Shown: positions 1 to 11,298 of the stretch, piece by piece
Position numbering within the stretch: the stretch's first letter is position 1
Layout of the letters: the number at the start of each line of letters is the position of its first letter
Source: Paratinospora sagittata
Lineage: Eukaryota > Streptophyta > Magnoliopsida > Ranunculales > Menispermaceae
DNA: 64,000 bases
Reading direction: 5' to 3'
Assembly (NCBI GenBank): GCA_035771175.1
Contig: CM069603.1
Location: 23,660,286 to 23,724,285, forward strand
The notes under the pieces: generated by a model
What the model was told of the DNA's origin: nothing
The model's database searches: none
Seen by the model: the letters and a program-made list of their open reading frames with translations, nothing else
Program-made: the position numbers and the translations under genes

Positions 1-943
1 GCATACCTATCAATACTACGACCATCTCAAGTTATATTTCTCATGTTCTAACCTAGAAAACCCTCTATCTAGTGCCGCCCCCAAGTCTAGGATCATTCTA
101 TCAGTGGCCAAAAGATCAAAAGCATTAAGCATGGAGAAATATATATAAACCAGAATAAATCATTGATAATAAATAAAAAACTAATATTATTGCATAAAAT
201 CTAATGTAAGATCCATGTTCTCTCTAAACTAACAAGTTAGTTCATAACTTGGATGAAAATATCACAATATATGGAGAAAAACTCAATAATAAACATGAAT
301 ATCAAAGTAAAAATCTGGAACTTGAATCTTCTTTCGAATCTTCGCGTTCCTTCCTTCTAGCCGTGTTGTTCTCTTCTCCCGTTTGTTCTCTTCGAAAAAC
401 CCTAACTTTTGGTATATTCCATGCTCTCCAAGTCGTCCCAATTCTAATTAGAAAGTCCCACACAAGAAAATCGTCCAAGTTTCACAAAAACGCAACTTGG
501 ACACCTTTCAGCGCCGCGACGCTAACACCTGTAGTGCCGTGGTGCTCCGATAGTCCAATTACAGCGCCGCGGCGCCCAAACCCGTTCTATTCCGCATCTT
601 CCAGGGCCACGGTGCCCAGAACATAGTGTTTTTCCATATTTTTGTGGACTTAGCCAAATTTCCACTCTTCCTTCTTTGGTTCTTCATGCTTCTCCTTTGC
701 ATTTTCTTGTATATATTTCATCATCCAAATACCTACAAGACAAATCAATTCAAATCAATAACACACTAAATTATGAAATGGATCAAATTATAAACTAATA
801 AACCAAAATAATGCATAAAAACCAAATTAATCCTAAACTAACAAATGGATTAAAACTAACATAAACATATGAAACTAATGCATAAATTATCCTAAAACAT
901 ACCTAAAACATACTCTAAAACCTATCTAACTATGCAACTATCA
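1..943 (-). repeat. Athila-type LTR, partial (3' LTR of Ath1)
   Basis: This is the inner end of the 3' LTR of a minus-strand Athila element; the outer part lies beyond the window start. It shares blocks with the LTRs at 8078-9543, 16609-18114 and 41282-42735, such as the run of short phrases ending in 'atgcaactatca'. On the minus strand it starts with TGATAG and is preceded by a polypurine tract. It contains the GC-rich 12-bp palindrome GCGCCGCGGCGC at 564-575 in otherwise AT-rich DNA. No convincing coding content: the open frame at 249-626 has no recognisable domain. Confidence 0.75.
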
Positions 944-1058
944 AAAATCCCCAAACTTAGGACTTTGATCGTCCCGAGCAAAGGGAAATACCCCCAAACT
1001 TAGGACTTTGATCGTCCCGAGCAAAGGGAAATACCCCCAAACTTAGGACTTTGATAGC
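944..1058 (-). repeat. Triplicated polypurine-tract region of Ath1
   Basis: The sequence next to the 3' LTR reads, on the minus strand, 'aagtttggggg', the usual Athila polypurine tract. The roughly 43-bp block containing 'cccaaacttaggactttgat' and 'cgtcccgagcaaagggaaat' occurs about two and a half times in direct tandem. Ath2 (9544-9590) has a single copy of the block. Confidence 0.75.
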
Positions 1059-2150
1059 ACCCTTTTCTTCTCTTTTTTTTACTTTAGTTTCTTTTCCAAT
1101 GTAGCTCATAAACAAACTTCACATCTTTTTTTTCTTCTTTATCACCTTTTTCTTCACTTTTTCTTTCTCATTATTCTTCCTTCCAAATAATAACACTCCA
1201 ACATGATCAAAGTGTTAAGGTACATAAGTTGAAAAACAAGCAATTTAAAACATGACAAGCTATAAGTTCATGATGCATAGGTGACAAAGAAAAGGATATG
1301 TAGCTCAAAATGGGAACTATGGATACAAAAAGTAAGGTAGGCTATTTGGCTCAAACGTTTCCAAACACAGCCTTAATCATTTTCTTCATAGTGTGTTTTC
1401 TAGGATTTCGCCTCGAGTGATGATCAAACTTGTTCTAGAATCCCTAGAGATCTAAGAAATGACTTAGCAAGCAAAGGTCCATTTCACACAATCTTAATCT
1501 AATGATCAAAACCATGTACAACTTGTTAAGTCTCTCAAACAAAATCGGCAAAAATGGATCAAGCACACAAACATATAGGTACTCTCTACATTCCCCTATC
1601 GTTTCATATCTTTAAAGTGTTCTCATGTCATTGGCCTTCCATATTTAGCAAACTTACCATGACAAAAATTCAAAATTTAAAACTCTCCCCCCAAACATAA
1701 AGCGATCATTGTCCTCAATGCATGACATAAATAAAGAAAAACAGAGGCAAATATAAAAGAAGAGAGTTTAGAAAAACCCCCTTAACCGAAATGGGTGTAG
1801 ATATCATATGATGAACTCCAATAGCCTATCCTAGATGCTCTAAGAAGACCCCAAAACTTGCTTTAGAACCTAAAAAGGAAAAGAAATGAATATTTCAATG
1901 GTACGAACGCAAATCTATACTACAATGACTAAAATGAAAATAAAAACATAAACAAAATAAGAAAACTCCACAACCGATGGGCTGCCTCCAACCAAGCGCT
2001 TGGTTTAAAATCCTCAGCCCGACTTTCCTTCATAACGCCTTCACGGCTCCCCAAGAGTGATGCTATCATCCCGTTGTCCATTGACTCGAAAGCATATACC
2101 ACTCTCATTCTTTAGCTCAACCACTCCAAAAGGGAAGACGCGCTCCACCA
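1059..2150 (-). other. Athila 3' untranslated region (Ath1)
   Basis: No gene is seen here. This stretch between integrase and 3' LTR is colinear with the 3' UTRs of Ath2, Ath3 and Ath4. Shared landmarks are the internal G-rich tract at 1683-1692 (plus strand 'tccccccaaac'), the adjacent 'cattgtcctcaatg' dyad, and the 'aagcgcttgg' block near 1992. The perfect 16-bp palindrome AACCAAGCGCTTGGTT lies at 1990-2005. The Athila env-like position holds no recognisable open frame. Confidence 0.7.
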
Positions 2151-3155
2151 TCATGACTTCAACTTGCCAGGGAACAACTTCAATCTTGAATTGAATAGGA
2201 GAACTTGTTGCCCCTGTTCAAAATCCCTCTTCACAATGTTCTTGTCATGCCACTTCTTGGTCCGCTCCTTGTAGATCTTTACATTCTCATAGGCATCATT
2301 CGTAAATTCTTCCATCTCCATTAGTTGCAGCAACCTTCTATCATCGGATGCCTTTAAGTCAAAATAGATCTCTTTCACCGCCCAATAAGCTCGCTGCTCC
2401 AACTCCACCGATAAGTGACAAGACTTCCCAAACACAAAGTGGTAAGGAGACATCCCAATAGGAGTCTTCAATGTAGTCCGATACACCCATATAGCCTTAT
2501 CAAGCTTCAAATACCAATCCTTCCTAGTAACATTCACGGTCTTCTCCAAAATTTGCTTAACTTTCCGGTTGCTCACTTCGGCTTATCCATTGGTTTAAGG
2601 ATGGTATGCAAGTGCCACTTTATGTTTCACCCCATACTTCGCAGGAAGAGCATTGAATAATTTATTGCAGAAGTGGGTACCTTCATCACTTAAGATAGAC
2701 CTAGGAGTGCCAAATCTAGTAAATATGTTCTTGTGTAGAATTTCCAGTTCCACCTTAGCATCATTCGTCTCCGTAGCTATAACTTCAACCCACTTGGATA
2801 CGTAATCCACCGCCAAAAGTATATACGTCTTGCCAAGCGAAGGAGGAAAAGGTCCCATAAAGTCAATACCCCATACATCAAAAAGCTCAACCTCTAAGAT
2901 ATTTGTCAACAGTAATTCATGTCGCTTAGAAATGGTACCAAGACGTTGGCATCTATCACATGTCTTCACAAAGATGTAGCTATCAAGAAACATAGTGGCC
3001 CAATAAAACCCACTTTGAGGAACCTTTGCCACTGTCCTTGTAGGCCCAAAATGACCTCCATAGGGGGAAGAATGGCACTCATGAAGAATGGCTTGGACCT
3101 CCTCTTCCGGTACACACCGCCTAATCATTTGATCATTGCACCTCTTAAATAGCAA
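2151..3155 (-). pseudogene. Athila integrase, broken (Ath1)
   Basis: Integrase inserts retroelement cDNA into the host genome. Reading leftward, the N-terminal zinc finger is intact: His residues in 'CHSSPYGGHFG' and the pair CDRC. The catalytic core follows, with the first Asp in 'WGIDFMGPF', the second in 'LSDEGTHF', and the Glu in 'AEVSNRK'. A C-terminal part ends near 2151. Two in-frame stops near 2583-2594 sit where other copies have Gln (CAA to TAA), so the core and C-terminal frames are separate. Not functional as a single protein. Confidence 0.85.
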
Positions 3156-4853
3156 GGGTTCATCCTATTTGTAGAATCGCACATCATGTAGAAACTTCTT
3201 CTTCCTTGTATATGATAGTTTCGAAGGCAAAGTACCACCAAGTAATTAGCAAAATCAGCATACCATGGAGCTTGCACTCCCAATCCATACAATTGCTCAA
3301 CAAGGAAAGACTCAAGGATCGGCAAGCACTTGTCTTCCTCTTCATATTGCAACCGAGATAGATGGTCGGCTACAACATTTTCACTTCCCTTTTTTTCTCT
3401 AATCTCCATATCAAACCCTTGAAGTAAGAGGACCCATCAAATCAACCAAAGCTTTGCATCCTTCTTCTCAAATAAGTAGCGGATGGCGGCATGGTCAGTG
3501 TAAACAATCACCTTAGAACCAATGATGTAGGATCTAAACTTATCACATGCAAATACCATCGCTAGTAATTCTTTCTCGGTTGTAGTGTAATTTTGTTGAG
3601 CCCCATCAAGTATCCTACTCGCATAGTAGATTGCTCATAACATGTTCTTTCTCCTTTGCCAAAGAACCGCTCCTACTGCATTGTCACTCGCATCACACAT
3701 GATCAAGAACGGTTCACCCCAAACTAGTATCACCATGGTAGGTGCTGATATCAAAGCTTTCTTGATCAACTCAAAAGCTTCCTCACAATGCTCATCAAAC
3801 ACAAATGGAGTCTCATTCTCAAGTAGGTTGCAAAGAGGTTTTGCAATCGTGGAAAAGTTCTTTATGAATCTTCTATAAAACCCCTCATTCCCCAAGAAAC
3901 TTCTTATGTCCTTAACACTCTTCGGATGTGGAAGCTTTTCTATAATAACAATCTTTGCCTTGTCTACCTTCATCCCCTTAGAAGAAATTCGGTGTCCAAG
4001 AACAATCCCCTCATGCACCATGAAATGACACTTCTCCCAATTAAGAACAAGGTTCGTTTCTTCACACCTCTTAAACACAAGGGAGAGGTTATGTAAGCAA
4101 TGATCAAATGAGGACCCAAAAACCAAAAAATGATCCATGAAGATCTCCATGATTTCCTTCACCAAATCAACAAATATAGCCATCATGCCCAGTTGAAAAG
4201 TTGTCGGTGCATTACATAATCCAAACGACATGCGTCGAAAAGCAGAAGTACCATTCGAGCAAGTGAATGTAGTCTTCTCTTGATCTTCTGGGGTGATGGC
4301 TATCTGATTATAACCCAAATACCCTTCTCAAAAACAATAGTAATGGAAGCCCGCCAACCGATCTAGCATTTTATCAATAAAAGGAAGAGGAAAGTGATCC
4401 TTCCTTGTGGCCTTGTTGAGGTTTTGGTAGTCTATGCAAACTCTCCAGCCCATCACTATTCTAGTAGAAATCAGCTCATTCTTATCATTCATCACCACAG
4501 TCATACTACCTTTCTTGGGTACTATGTGAACCGGACTCACCCACGAACTATCCGATATTGCATACACAATTCCCGCCTTCAACCACTTCAAGATTTCAAC
4601 TTTGACTACCTCCTTCATGGGTGGATTTAGCCTTTGTTGATGCTCAATTGAAGGCTTGTAAGATTTCTCCATCAAGATCTTATGCATACAAATGGAAGGA
4701 CTTATCTCCTTGATGTCAACAATGGACCACCCCAAAACGGATTTATACTCTCTCAAGATGAGTAGTAGCTTCTCTCCCTCCATACTAGACAATGACGATG
4801 ATATGATTACTGGCATAGTCGACTTCTCACCCAAAAATGCATAGCGAAGATGC
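3125..4853 (-). pseudogene. Athila reverse transcriptase-RNase H, broken and truncated (Ath1)
   Basis: The RT part (4853 down to about 3635) has typical Athila blocks: 'WRVCIDYQNLNKATRKDHF', 'GYNQIAITPEDQEKTTF' and '[14 protein letters not shown]'. RNase H follows with 'MCDASDNAVGAVL', ending in the linker 'ENVVADHLSRL'. The catalytic box reads FMDH where an active Athila RT has FMDD, so the second catalytic Asp has become His. Stops and frameshifts occur around 4320 and 3635, and in 3410-3634. The 5' end is cut at about 4853, exactly where LTR A begins, so gag, protease and the 5' LTR are missing. Confidence 0.88.
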
Positions 4854-4856
4854 ATA

Positions 4857-7610
4857 TGTTATTATTTATGCATGGACCCATTAAACCATTAATTGATATG
4901 AGTTAGGATTGATTAAATAAAAGGATAAATGAGAATGAAAATTTGGTGTATTAAATGGATTGGACATTTAAAATACATGGAAGCATGAAATTGGTTAAAG
5001 TACATGTGGTTGGTATGGGTAGTATGGGACCAACACATGTGAAGGTTGGTGCATGAAAGTGGACAAGTGTCTTATGCCCTCAAGGAAGTGTTAGAATGAG
5101 TGGAGGGAATCAAGGAGAGAATCAAGGAGCGAATCAAGGAAGTGCTAGAAAGAGGTGAGTGGAGAGAAAGGAAAGAAGAAAAGAAAGAAAAGAAGAGAAA
5201 GGAAAGAAGAAGAGAAAGAAGGAGAGAGTTGCAGGAGAAAGATCCCTGCGACATTTTAATCAAAGAGTGGATCTTTGGAATATATGGTCAGATTGAGCTC
5301 AAACTTTGTCAGCAAGTTCGTAGCTTATGGTTATTCATTCTGGTCGGTGGAGATCTTGATCAGAGGTTTCGTCTAAGAGATCTAATCTCTCAAACAAAGC
5401 TGGTCGGAAAGTCTAGATTTCTCGCGCCGTTTTGCTCAAACTTCTAGATCTCCTTAATCTACCATTGGATGGATATAAACTTTTGGTATGTCGTGTACAA
5501 CTGATAGTTCTGCATTCTGAACGGTGACGATCTTGATTTAGGGTTTCTTCTGAGAGATCTAACCTCTGAAACAAAGCTGGTCAGAGATTCTGGATTTCTC
5601 GTGGTGTTTCGCTCAAACTTGTAGATCTCCTAAATCTACCGTTGGATGGATATCCAATTTGGGTATTTAGTTTATAACTGATATGTCTGTATTCGGAACG
5701 GTGGAGATGTGTATTAGTTCAGTATTTTGTGTGATATAGTCATCTGAGTTTGAGTATTTGCAGCTGGAAAGGAGAAATTGTCTGATTAGAGACTTGTTCA
5801 TCAAATATACTTATCTTTATCGGTCCACCGTTGGATTGGGCTGATATTTGGACAGAAGGTTTGTATCTTCACATACTTCAATCTGTACGGTTGATTTTGT
5901 GATTATATATTTCTGTTGGTATATTGATACATCTGAACAGAATAGTAAATGAAGAATTGGTAGGGTTGCTTGTATTAGACCTAAATTTAGAATATGAACT
6001 TAGACCTTTCCAAATAGCTTGCATGTCAACTATGTTGACCTAGTTGCCATTGTTGATGAACCCATGATGCAAAATCAGTGATATACATGGCTGAACATGG
6101 TGACCTAGTGTAAATCGACAATATGGCCTAAGTATGGAAAATTTCATATTTTAGGGCTTTTGATGCTTTTGGCCTAGAATCATTGAATTGATGCAACTTA
6201 TGTTTAATTAAGCATGATTAGAGTTGATTATGCTACTGATTTGGTGGTTGTGACCATATCATGGGTTAGGCCTACTTGTGATCAAGTGACCAAATTTGGG
6301 CATGTTTATGCCTAAGGAATTGAAAATCAGTATTTTTGATTAATAGAATGGTTTATGTATAAGAACTATGCATTAGAGGCCTAAGTCATGTGATTTGAGT
6401 TGAATGATGGGATTAGATGGGATTTAGGCCTATTATTTATATGTGGGCTGATTTAGGGTTGATGTGTAATGTCTATGTGATTGAGCATAGAAATTGATGT
6501 ATGGTAGGATATTGATGTATGTTTCAGGATCTTGATTGGGTTGATTTGGTTTGGTGGTCGTATGTGGTTAAATACTCTCGCGAGGCTTGGTTGTCAGTAG
6601 ACTTCTTTTATGATTATATCTTTTATGTCATCATATCACTTATATATATTGTATGTTGAAAGCATGAATGTGTTCTAATGTTTTGAATGATGCATTGATT
6701 TGAGAAAACCTTATGACTTTGGTTGGGCCCATCTATCTGGCTAATAGGGGGACTTAACCTTGTCATAGGAGGGCTTTAGGAAAGGAAATGATTGGGGTCA
6801 ACGGCACGGTGAAATAGACGTGTACTAGTAACCCAAATAAACATGATTGGGGTCAACGGTACGGTGAAATAGACGTGCACTAGTAACCCAATGCATGTGG
6901 AATGTGGATCCAAGTTGATAAGCTTTTACTTGCATCGAATTTATTATAAATGCTTGATATCTATATGTTATGAGCTTTTAATCATGCTACACATTGACAT
7001 GCATACATGATATTTATTGATGAGTATTGATAGCATATTTGAATTCTATTCACTGGGCATCGTTGGCTCACCGTCATTTTCCTCTTTCAGGTCCTTCTGT
7101 CCCGAATAAGGGCAAAGGAGTAGTTATATCTTGAGGGCCTTGCCTGCGAGAGAATCCAAAGCCTCGATGTGAGTTGTGAGGCATTTTGATTGAACTGTGT
7201 TTTAAATTATGAAGTATTATATTTTGGATTATGTAATTATAACACTTACCACATTGTAGTATGGGTGAGTTGGGACTTGTTAGATAAACCATGTGGGCAT
7301 ATGACGGTTTTTATTTGTACCCACAATTTTGGACTTTATGTGTATGTCAATTTTAATGAACTGTAGGGATTATGATTTTATTTATGGTTCATTTTTATGG
7401 ACTATCTCTTGTCTTGGATGATTAATACGGTGGGTAGTTTTGTTTAGTACCTTTTGATATTATGTCGTTGTTTGAGATAAGGCTCGTAGGGTCTCAACCA
7501 CCTCACGGGAGTTGAGGAGTGGTCGGAGATGCCTACGTCGGGCGTCCCGTCCCGGCATTTCGCACGCCATTCCTTGAGGGGTTGGTGGTCCGGGGTGCGG
7601 GGTCGCCACA
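4857..7610 (+). repeat. Tekay/Del-type LTR A, 5'-truncated
   Basis: This matches the Tekay LTRs at 45482-47654 and 58706-61520 along its length and ends in the same 'gggtcgccaca'. It lacks about the first 200 bp of the full LTR: its start corresponds to about 58909. The left flank is Athila RT and the right flank is the env-like gene, so the truncation came with a deletion or recombination. The right flank (from 7611) is not a primer-binding site, so this was a solo or 3' LTR. It contains a purine-rich tract (5157-5240), an extra copy of a roughly 180-bp block (5335-5475 and 5513-5655) absent from the other two LTRs, and a tandem 58-bp pair (6789-6890). Confidence 0.85.
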
Positions 7611-8077
7611 GATGGTGTATGACCTTTGAACTTAGGTCTGGTTGGATGCTGGTGGAGGTGAGATCCTTCTTGACACTCTGTGCAATGGCTTTTCATCAGA
7701 CTCTTCTTCTTCTTCTTCACACTCCAGAATGCCTAGAAGTCTATTAGACTCATTTGGACCTTGTGGTCTCGTGAAAGCAGGTGCCTTGGGTACAGGTGTA
7801 AGGTGTAACATTCACTCCATGTTTCTCTAAGAGATGAAAGTGCATTCCAAATCTCTTCATACTCGAAGCAATGTACCATACTGTGGAATGAAGTTTGTTG
7901 TTCATAGCCTTGAATAGATCCTCGAAGAAACCAACAGCACCTTCCACTCGATCTGCTGCAGTGGTGATGGTGTAGGAGAGATTTATAATTGTGGATGCTA
8001 AGAAGGGCATTTTGTACTCAATAAAGGACATCTTCTCATAAGCTTGATTGACAACATCAGGAATCTTGTTCAACCTA
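7611..8077 (-). pseudogene. SIRE-type envelope-like gene, copy 1, segment 3
   Basis: This is a C-terminal part of env copy 1. It reads 'VEGAVGFFEDLFKAMNN' and 'SMKRFGMHFHLLEKHGVNV', matching 'VEGIVGFFEDLFKAMNN' and 'SMKRFGMLFDFLEKCGVNV' in copy 2 at 42736-42967. Further left, the frame containing 'HPTRPKFKGHT' matches 'HPTRPEIKGHT' in copy 2 and is cut by LTR A at 7610. The last ~90 codons, which are basic in copy 2, are missing. Function unknown; envelope-like is a positional name, not a shown activity. Confidence 0.7.
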
Positions 8078-9543
8078 TGTTGCGTGCAAATCGCAAGTGA
8101 ATGATTGCCACGTTATAATATATTCCGATGAGAAATCGGGTATCGTCCTCAAGGATATTTACTACACTAGCTATCACGTTCTAACCCTAGTTTTATCTAG
8201 ACAACAAAAATCGAATAATTGAATGATTAAGACATAAATTAAACTAATTAATTAATAACTAACAACGCAATGCAAATCAAATGGTAAATAAATTGGATAT
8301 TAAACTAGAGGTTCGATGTCACCTCACTCTCAACTATGTCTTGATATATGTATTATTATTAAATCAATTCTCTAGCTTATAAGTCAGAATTCCTAACGTT
8401 TCTAATTCTCTCTTTTGAAGCAGAACTAGAGCATATTATCGTTGTATTGATTTAACTCTTTCGATGAAAACCAAATGCAACGGTAATTCATTAAGATCTA
8501 TGATTTCCACCTAATGACTTCAAAGGTTCTCGATCTCTTTTTGAGTCTCACGATAACCTAGGTTATACTCTTCGGATTCCAACTCAAGGTACCCTCTTTT
8601 GGAGCATCTACCTCGAATATAGGATCAGTCAATCCTTGATCAGGGGATCAAAAGCTTTATGCACAGAAAAGTATTAATAAACTAAAAGAGTTCATTAATA
8701 ATAATTAAATAATAAAAGCTAAGACATAGTCTTGAGTTTGGATCAATCTACCCCTCCAGAAAGAGGTTTAGTTCATAACTAAAGAAATAAAAACAATAAA
8801 CAATAGTGTCAACATAAATAAGAATAATAGAAAATAAACTAGAATAAGTTAGGAACATGCGAGTGATCTGCAATGCGAATCTTTTTCTCTACTTTTCTTC
8901 CAGCCGTCAAACCTTTATTCACCCTTCCATATTCCCATCTCCCCTCTCAAAAACCCCTTTCTTTTTATATATAATAATTCCCACTTGTAGTCCAAAATCA
9001 TAATTAGAAAGCCTCTAATTTACCAAGTTGCTAAAACTGCAACAGGAAAACACGCAGCACCGCGACTCTCCATTAATGTTGTTCCAGGGCCGCGGAGCCC
9101 AGAGCCTCACATTTTTAGTACAAGTAGCGCCGATTGAGCGCTGTGGCACCCAGAACCTCAACTGTTGCACCTGATTCGTGGACTTAGCCAATTTTTGCCT
9201 TTTTCTACTTTCCTTCTTGTGGACTTAGCTAATTTTCTTCACTTTTTGACTTGGGTTCTTCATGAACCATCCTCTAACCTTCTCACATGTTGCCTTCATC
9301 ATTCATTCTCACTTCCAACACATCTAAACACCTACAAAATAAATTAAAAAAAATAATTACCACACTAAAAAAATAAATTGATCCAACATATAAATTAACA
9401 AATCAAAATAATGCATAAAAACCTATTTCATTACTAAACTAACAAATGCATCAAAACTAACCTAAACACACTAAACTAATGCATAAATCATCCTAAAAAC
9501 TCCTATAAAATACTCCTAAAATATGTCTAAATATGCATCTACA
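8078..9543 (-). repeat. Ath2 3' LTR
   Basis: Starts TGTTGCGTGCAAA on the plus strand and ends '..gcatctaca', about 1.47 kb. It aligns end to end with 16609-18114. It includes GC-rich boxes at about 9056-9150 related to GCGCCGCGGCGC. The polypurine tract abuts its right end. Between the two LTRs I see scattered substitutions and a small indel near 17580-17610. Confidence 0.9.
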
Positions 9544-9566
9544 AACACCCCCAAACTTAGGACTTT
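9544..9566 (-). other. Polypurine tract of Ath2
   Basis: On the minus strand the sequence reads 'cctaagtttgggggtgtt' immediately before the 3' LTR. This matches the Athila plus-strand primer used in reverse transcription. The following 'gactttgagcgtcccgagc' block is shared with Ath1. Confidence 0.8.
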
Positions 9567-11298
9567 GAGCGTCCCGAGCAAAGGGAAAACAAAACTAAAA
9601 ACAAATCATTCAATTAAACTATTATCCTATTCTCAAACAAATTAAGAATTTGATTCAAAATATCATGCAAAATCATCGTTATGGCCTCCAAGATAATGTT
9701 AAAAGACAATAACTCATCGGAAAGTTTCAAGAGTGTTAGAGATGCCTAGATTTTCAATCCAACTCCTCACCTAACCTCATTTTCCATCCTCAAACACACC
9801 ATCATATAATTAATCCCATAAAACCATTACTATAATTCATAAACACGAGCAAGCAAGTATAAAGTGTAAGTGATCTCGAATAGATATATATAGTGAATCC
9901 CATAAGCAAATCGTTCATATCAATCTCCACTAATGTAGATTTCATGCCATTTAGAATCAATAGGTCTTTCGTAGGTTGTAATGCATGGCCAGGGTTCAAA
10001 GGTAAGGAAAACTTGGAAAAATTTAGGCTCAAAACACCCTAAACACTTTGATCATTTACAACATCACATATAGAACCAAAACAACCCGATTGCAGCACCT
10101 ATACCTCCTTCAAATATTTGATTTTTTCATTCCATTCCCTATTCTTTTGTTTGCTTGTTTTCTTATTTTCAAAAAACAACTACACCCCAAAACTTATTTC
10201 TTTTCATACTCATGGGCATAGTATCCTTTCCTTCTCTTTTTCAATTACTTTTCTTTTTCAATAAAACTCATAAACAAACTTCACATTTTTTGCTTCTTTG
10301 TCACCCTTTTTATTCACTTTCTTTTCCATTGTTCTTTCATCCAAATAGTAAGGCCCCAACATGATCAAAGTGAATACGGTACATAGGTTGAAAAATAGGA
10401 AAATTAACATGATAAGCTCAAATTTCCTGATGTATAGGTAATAAAGAAAAGGATATTCATCTCAAAATGGGAACTATGGATACAATAAAAAGTAAGGTCT
10501 GCTATTTGGCTCAAACTTATCCAAACATGGCCTAAATCACCTCCCTCATGGCATGCTCTCTAGGATTCCACTTCAAGTGATAATCAAACTTGTTCTAGGA
10601 TTTCTAGAGATCTAATATATATAACTTTACTTGCACAAATCCAATCCAAACAAGTCATGACTCCACAAAATCAACCACACTAGACATGCAAAGAATTTCC
10701 AACAAAGCAGAGTTTAAAGTTGAATCAAGCACACAGACTTATAAGTTACTCTCTACATTCTCCTAGAATCATTTTCATGTACATGTTCTCTTATCATTGG
10801 CCATTCAGAAAAATAAAACTAATTGAATCAAATCAGAACTTGTAAGATCATAGGATATCCTAACCTAAAACTATTATATCTTCACCACGACAAGTCAAAA
10901 ATTAAAACTCTTCCCCCCAAACTTAAAACAAGCATTGTCCCTAATGCTTCGCAATAAGAATAAAAATAGAGCATGGATGTAAATAAAATAAGGAGAGGTT
11001 TAGAAAACCCCCTTTAACCCAAAGGGTGGAAGTCTCCACATAAGCTCTCCATCCGCTCCATGTAGCTCGCATAGGGACGTATTAATGGTAAGAAACTTGA
11101 ATGTATACTACAATGGCTAACATAAAGAAATAAATAAATAAATCAAAGAAATAAATAAAACTCCAAAACTGATGGGGTGTCTCCCAACAAGCGCTTGGTT
11201 TGAAGTCCCCAGCCCGACTTCGTTCAAGCTCCTCAATTAAGGTCCTCGAAGTATAAATCATCCTCATGCACGAGCTCGCTTCCATAGTAGTGTTTCAC
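9567..11298 (-). other. Athila 3' untranslated region (Ath2)
   Basis: No gene seen. The stretch is colinear with 1059-2150 and 61521-63186, and with 34431-36001 on the opposite strand. It carries the internal tract 'cttccccccaaacttaaaac' (10910-10930) and the 'caagcattgtccctaatgct' dyad beside it, plus 'caagcgcttgg' near 11190. Some Athila elements carry an env-like frame at this position; here none is recognisable. Confidence 0.7.

Noticed and set aside
249..626. Open reading frame of 125 codons
   Set aside because: It lies in an Athila LTR, has no known domain and owes its length partly to a GC-rich box.
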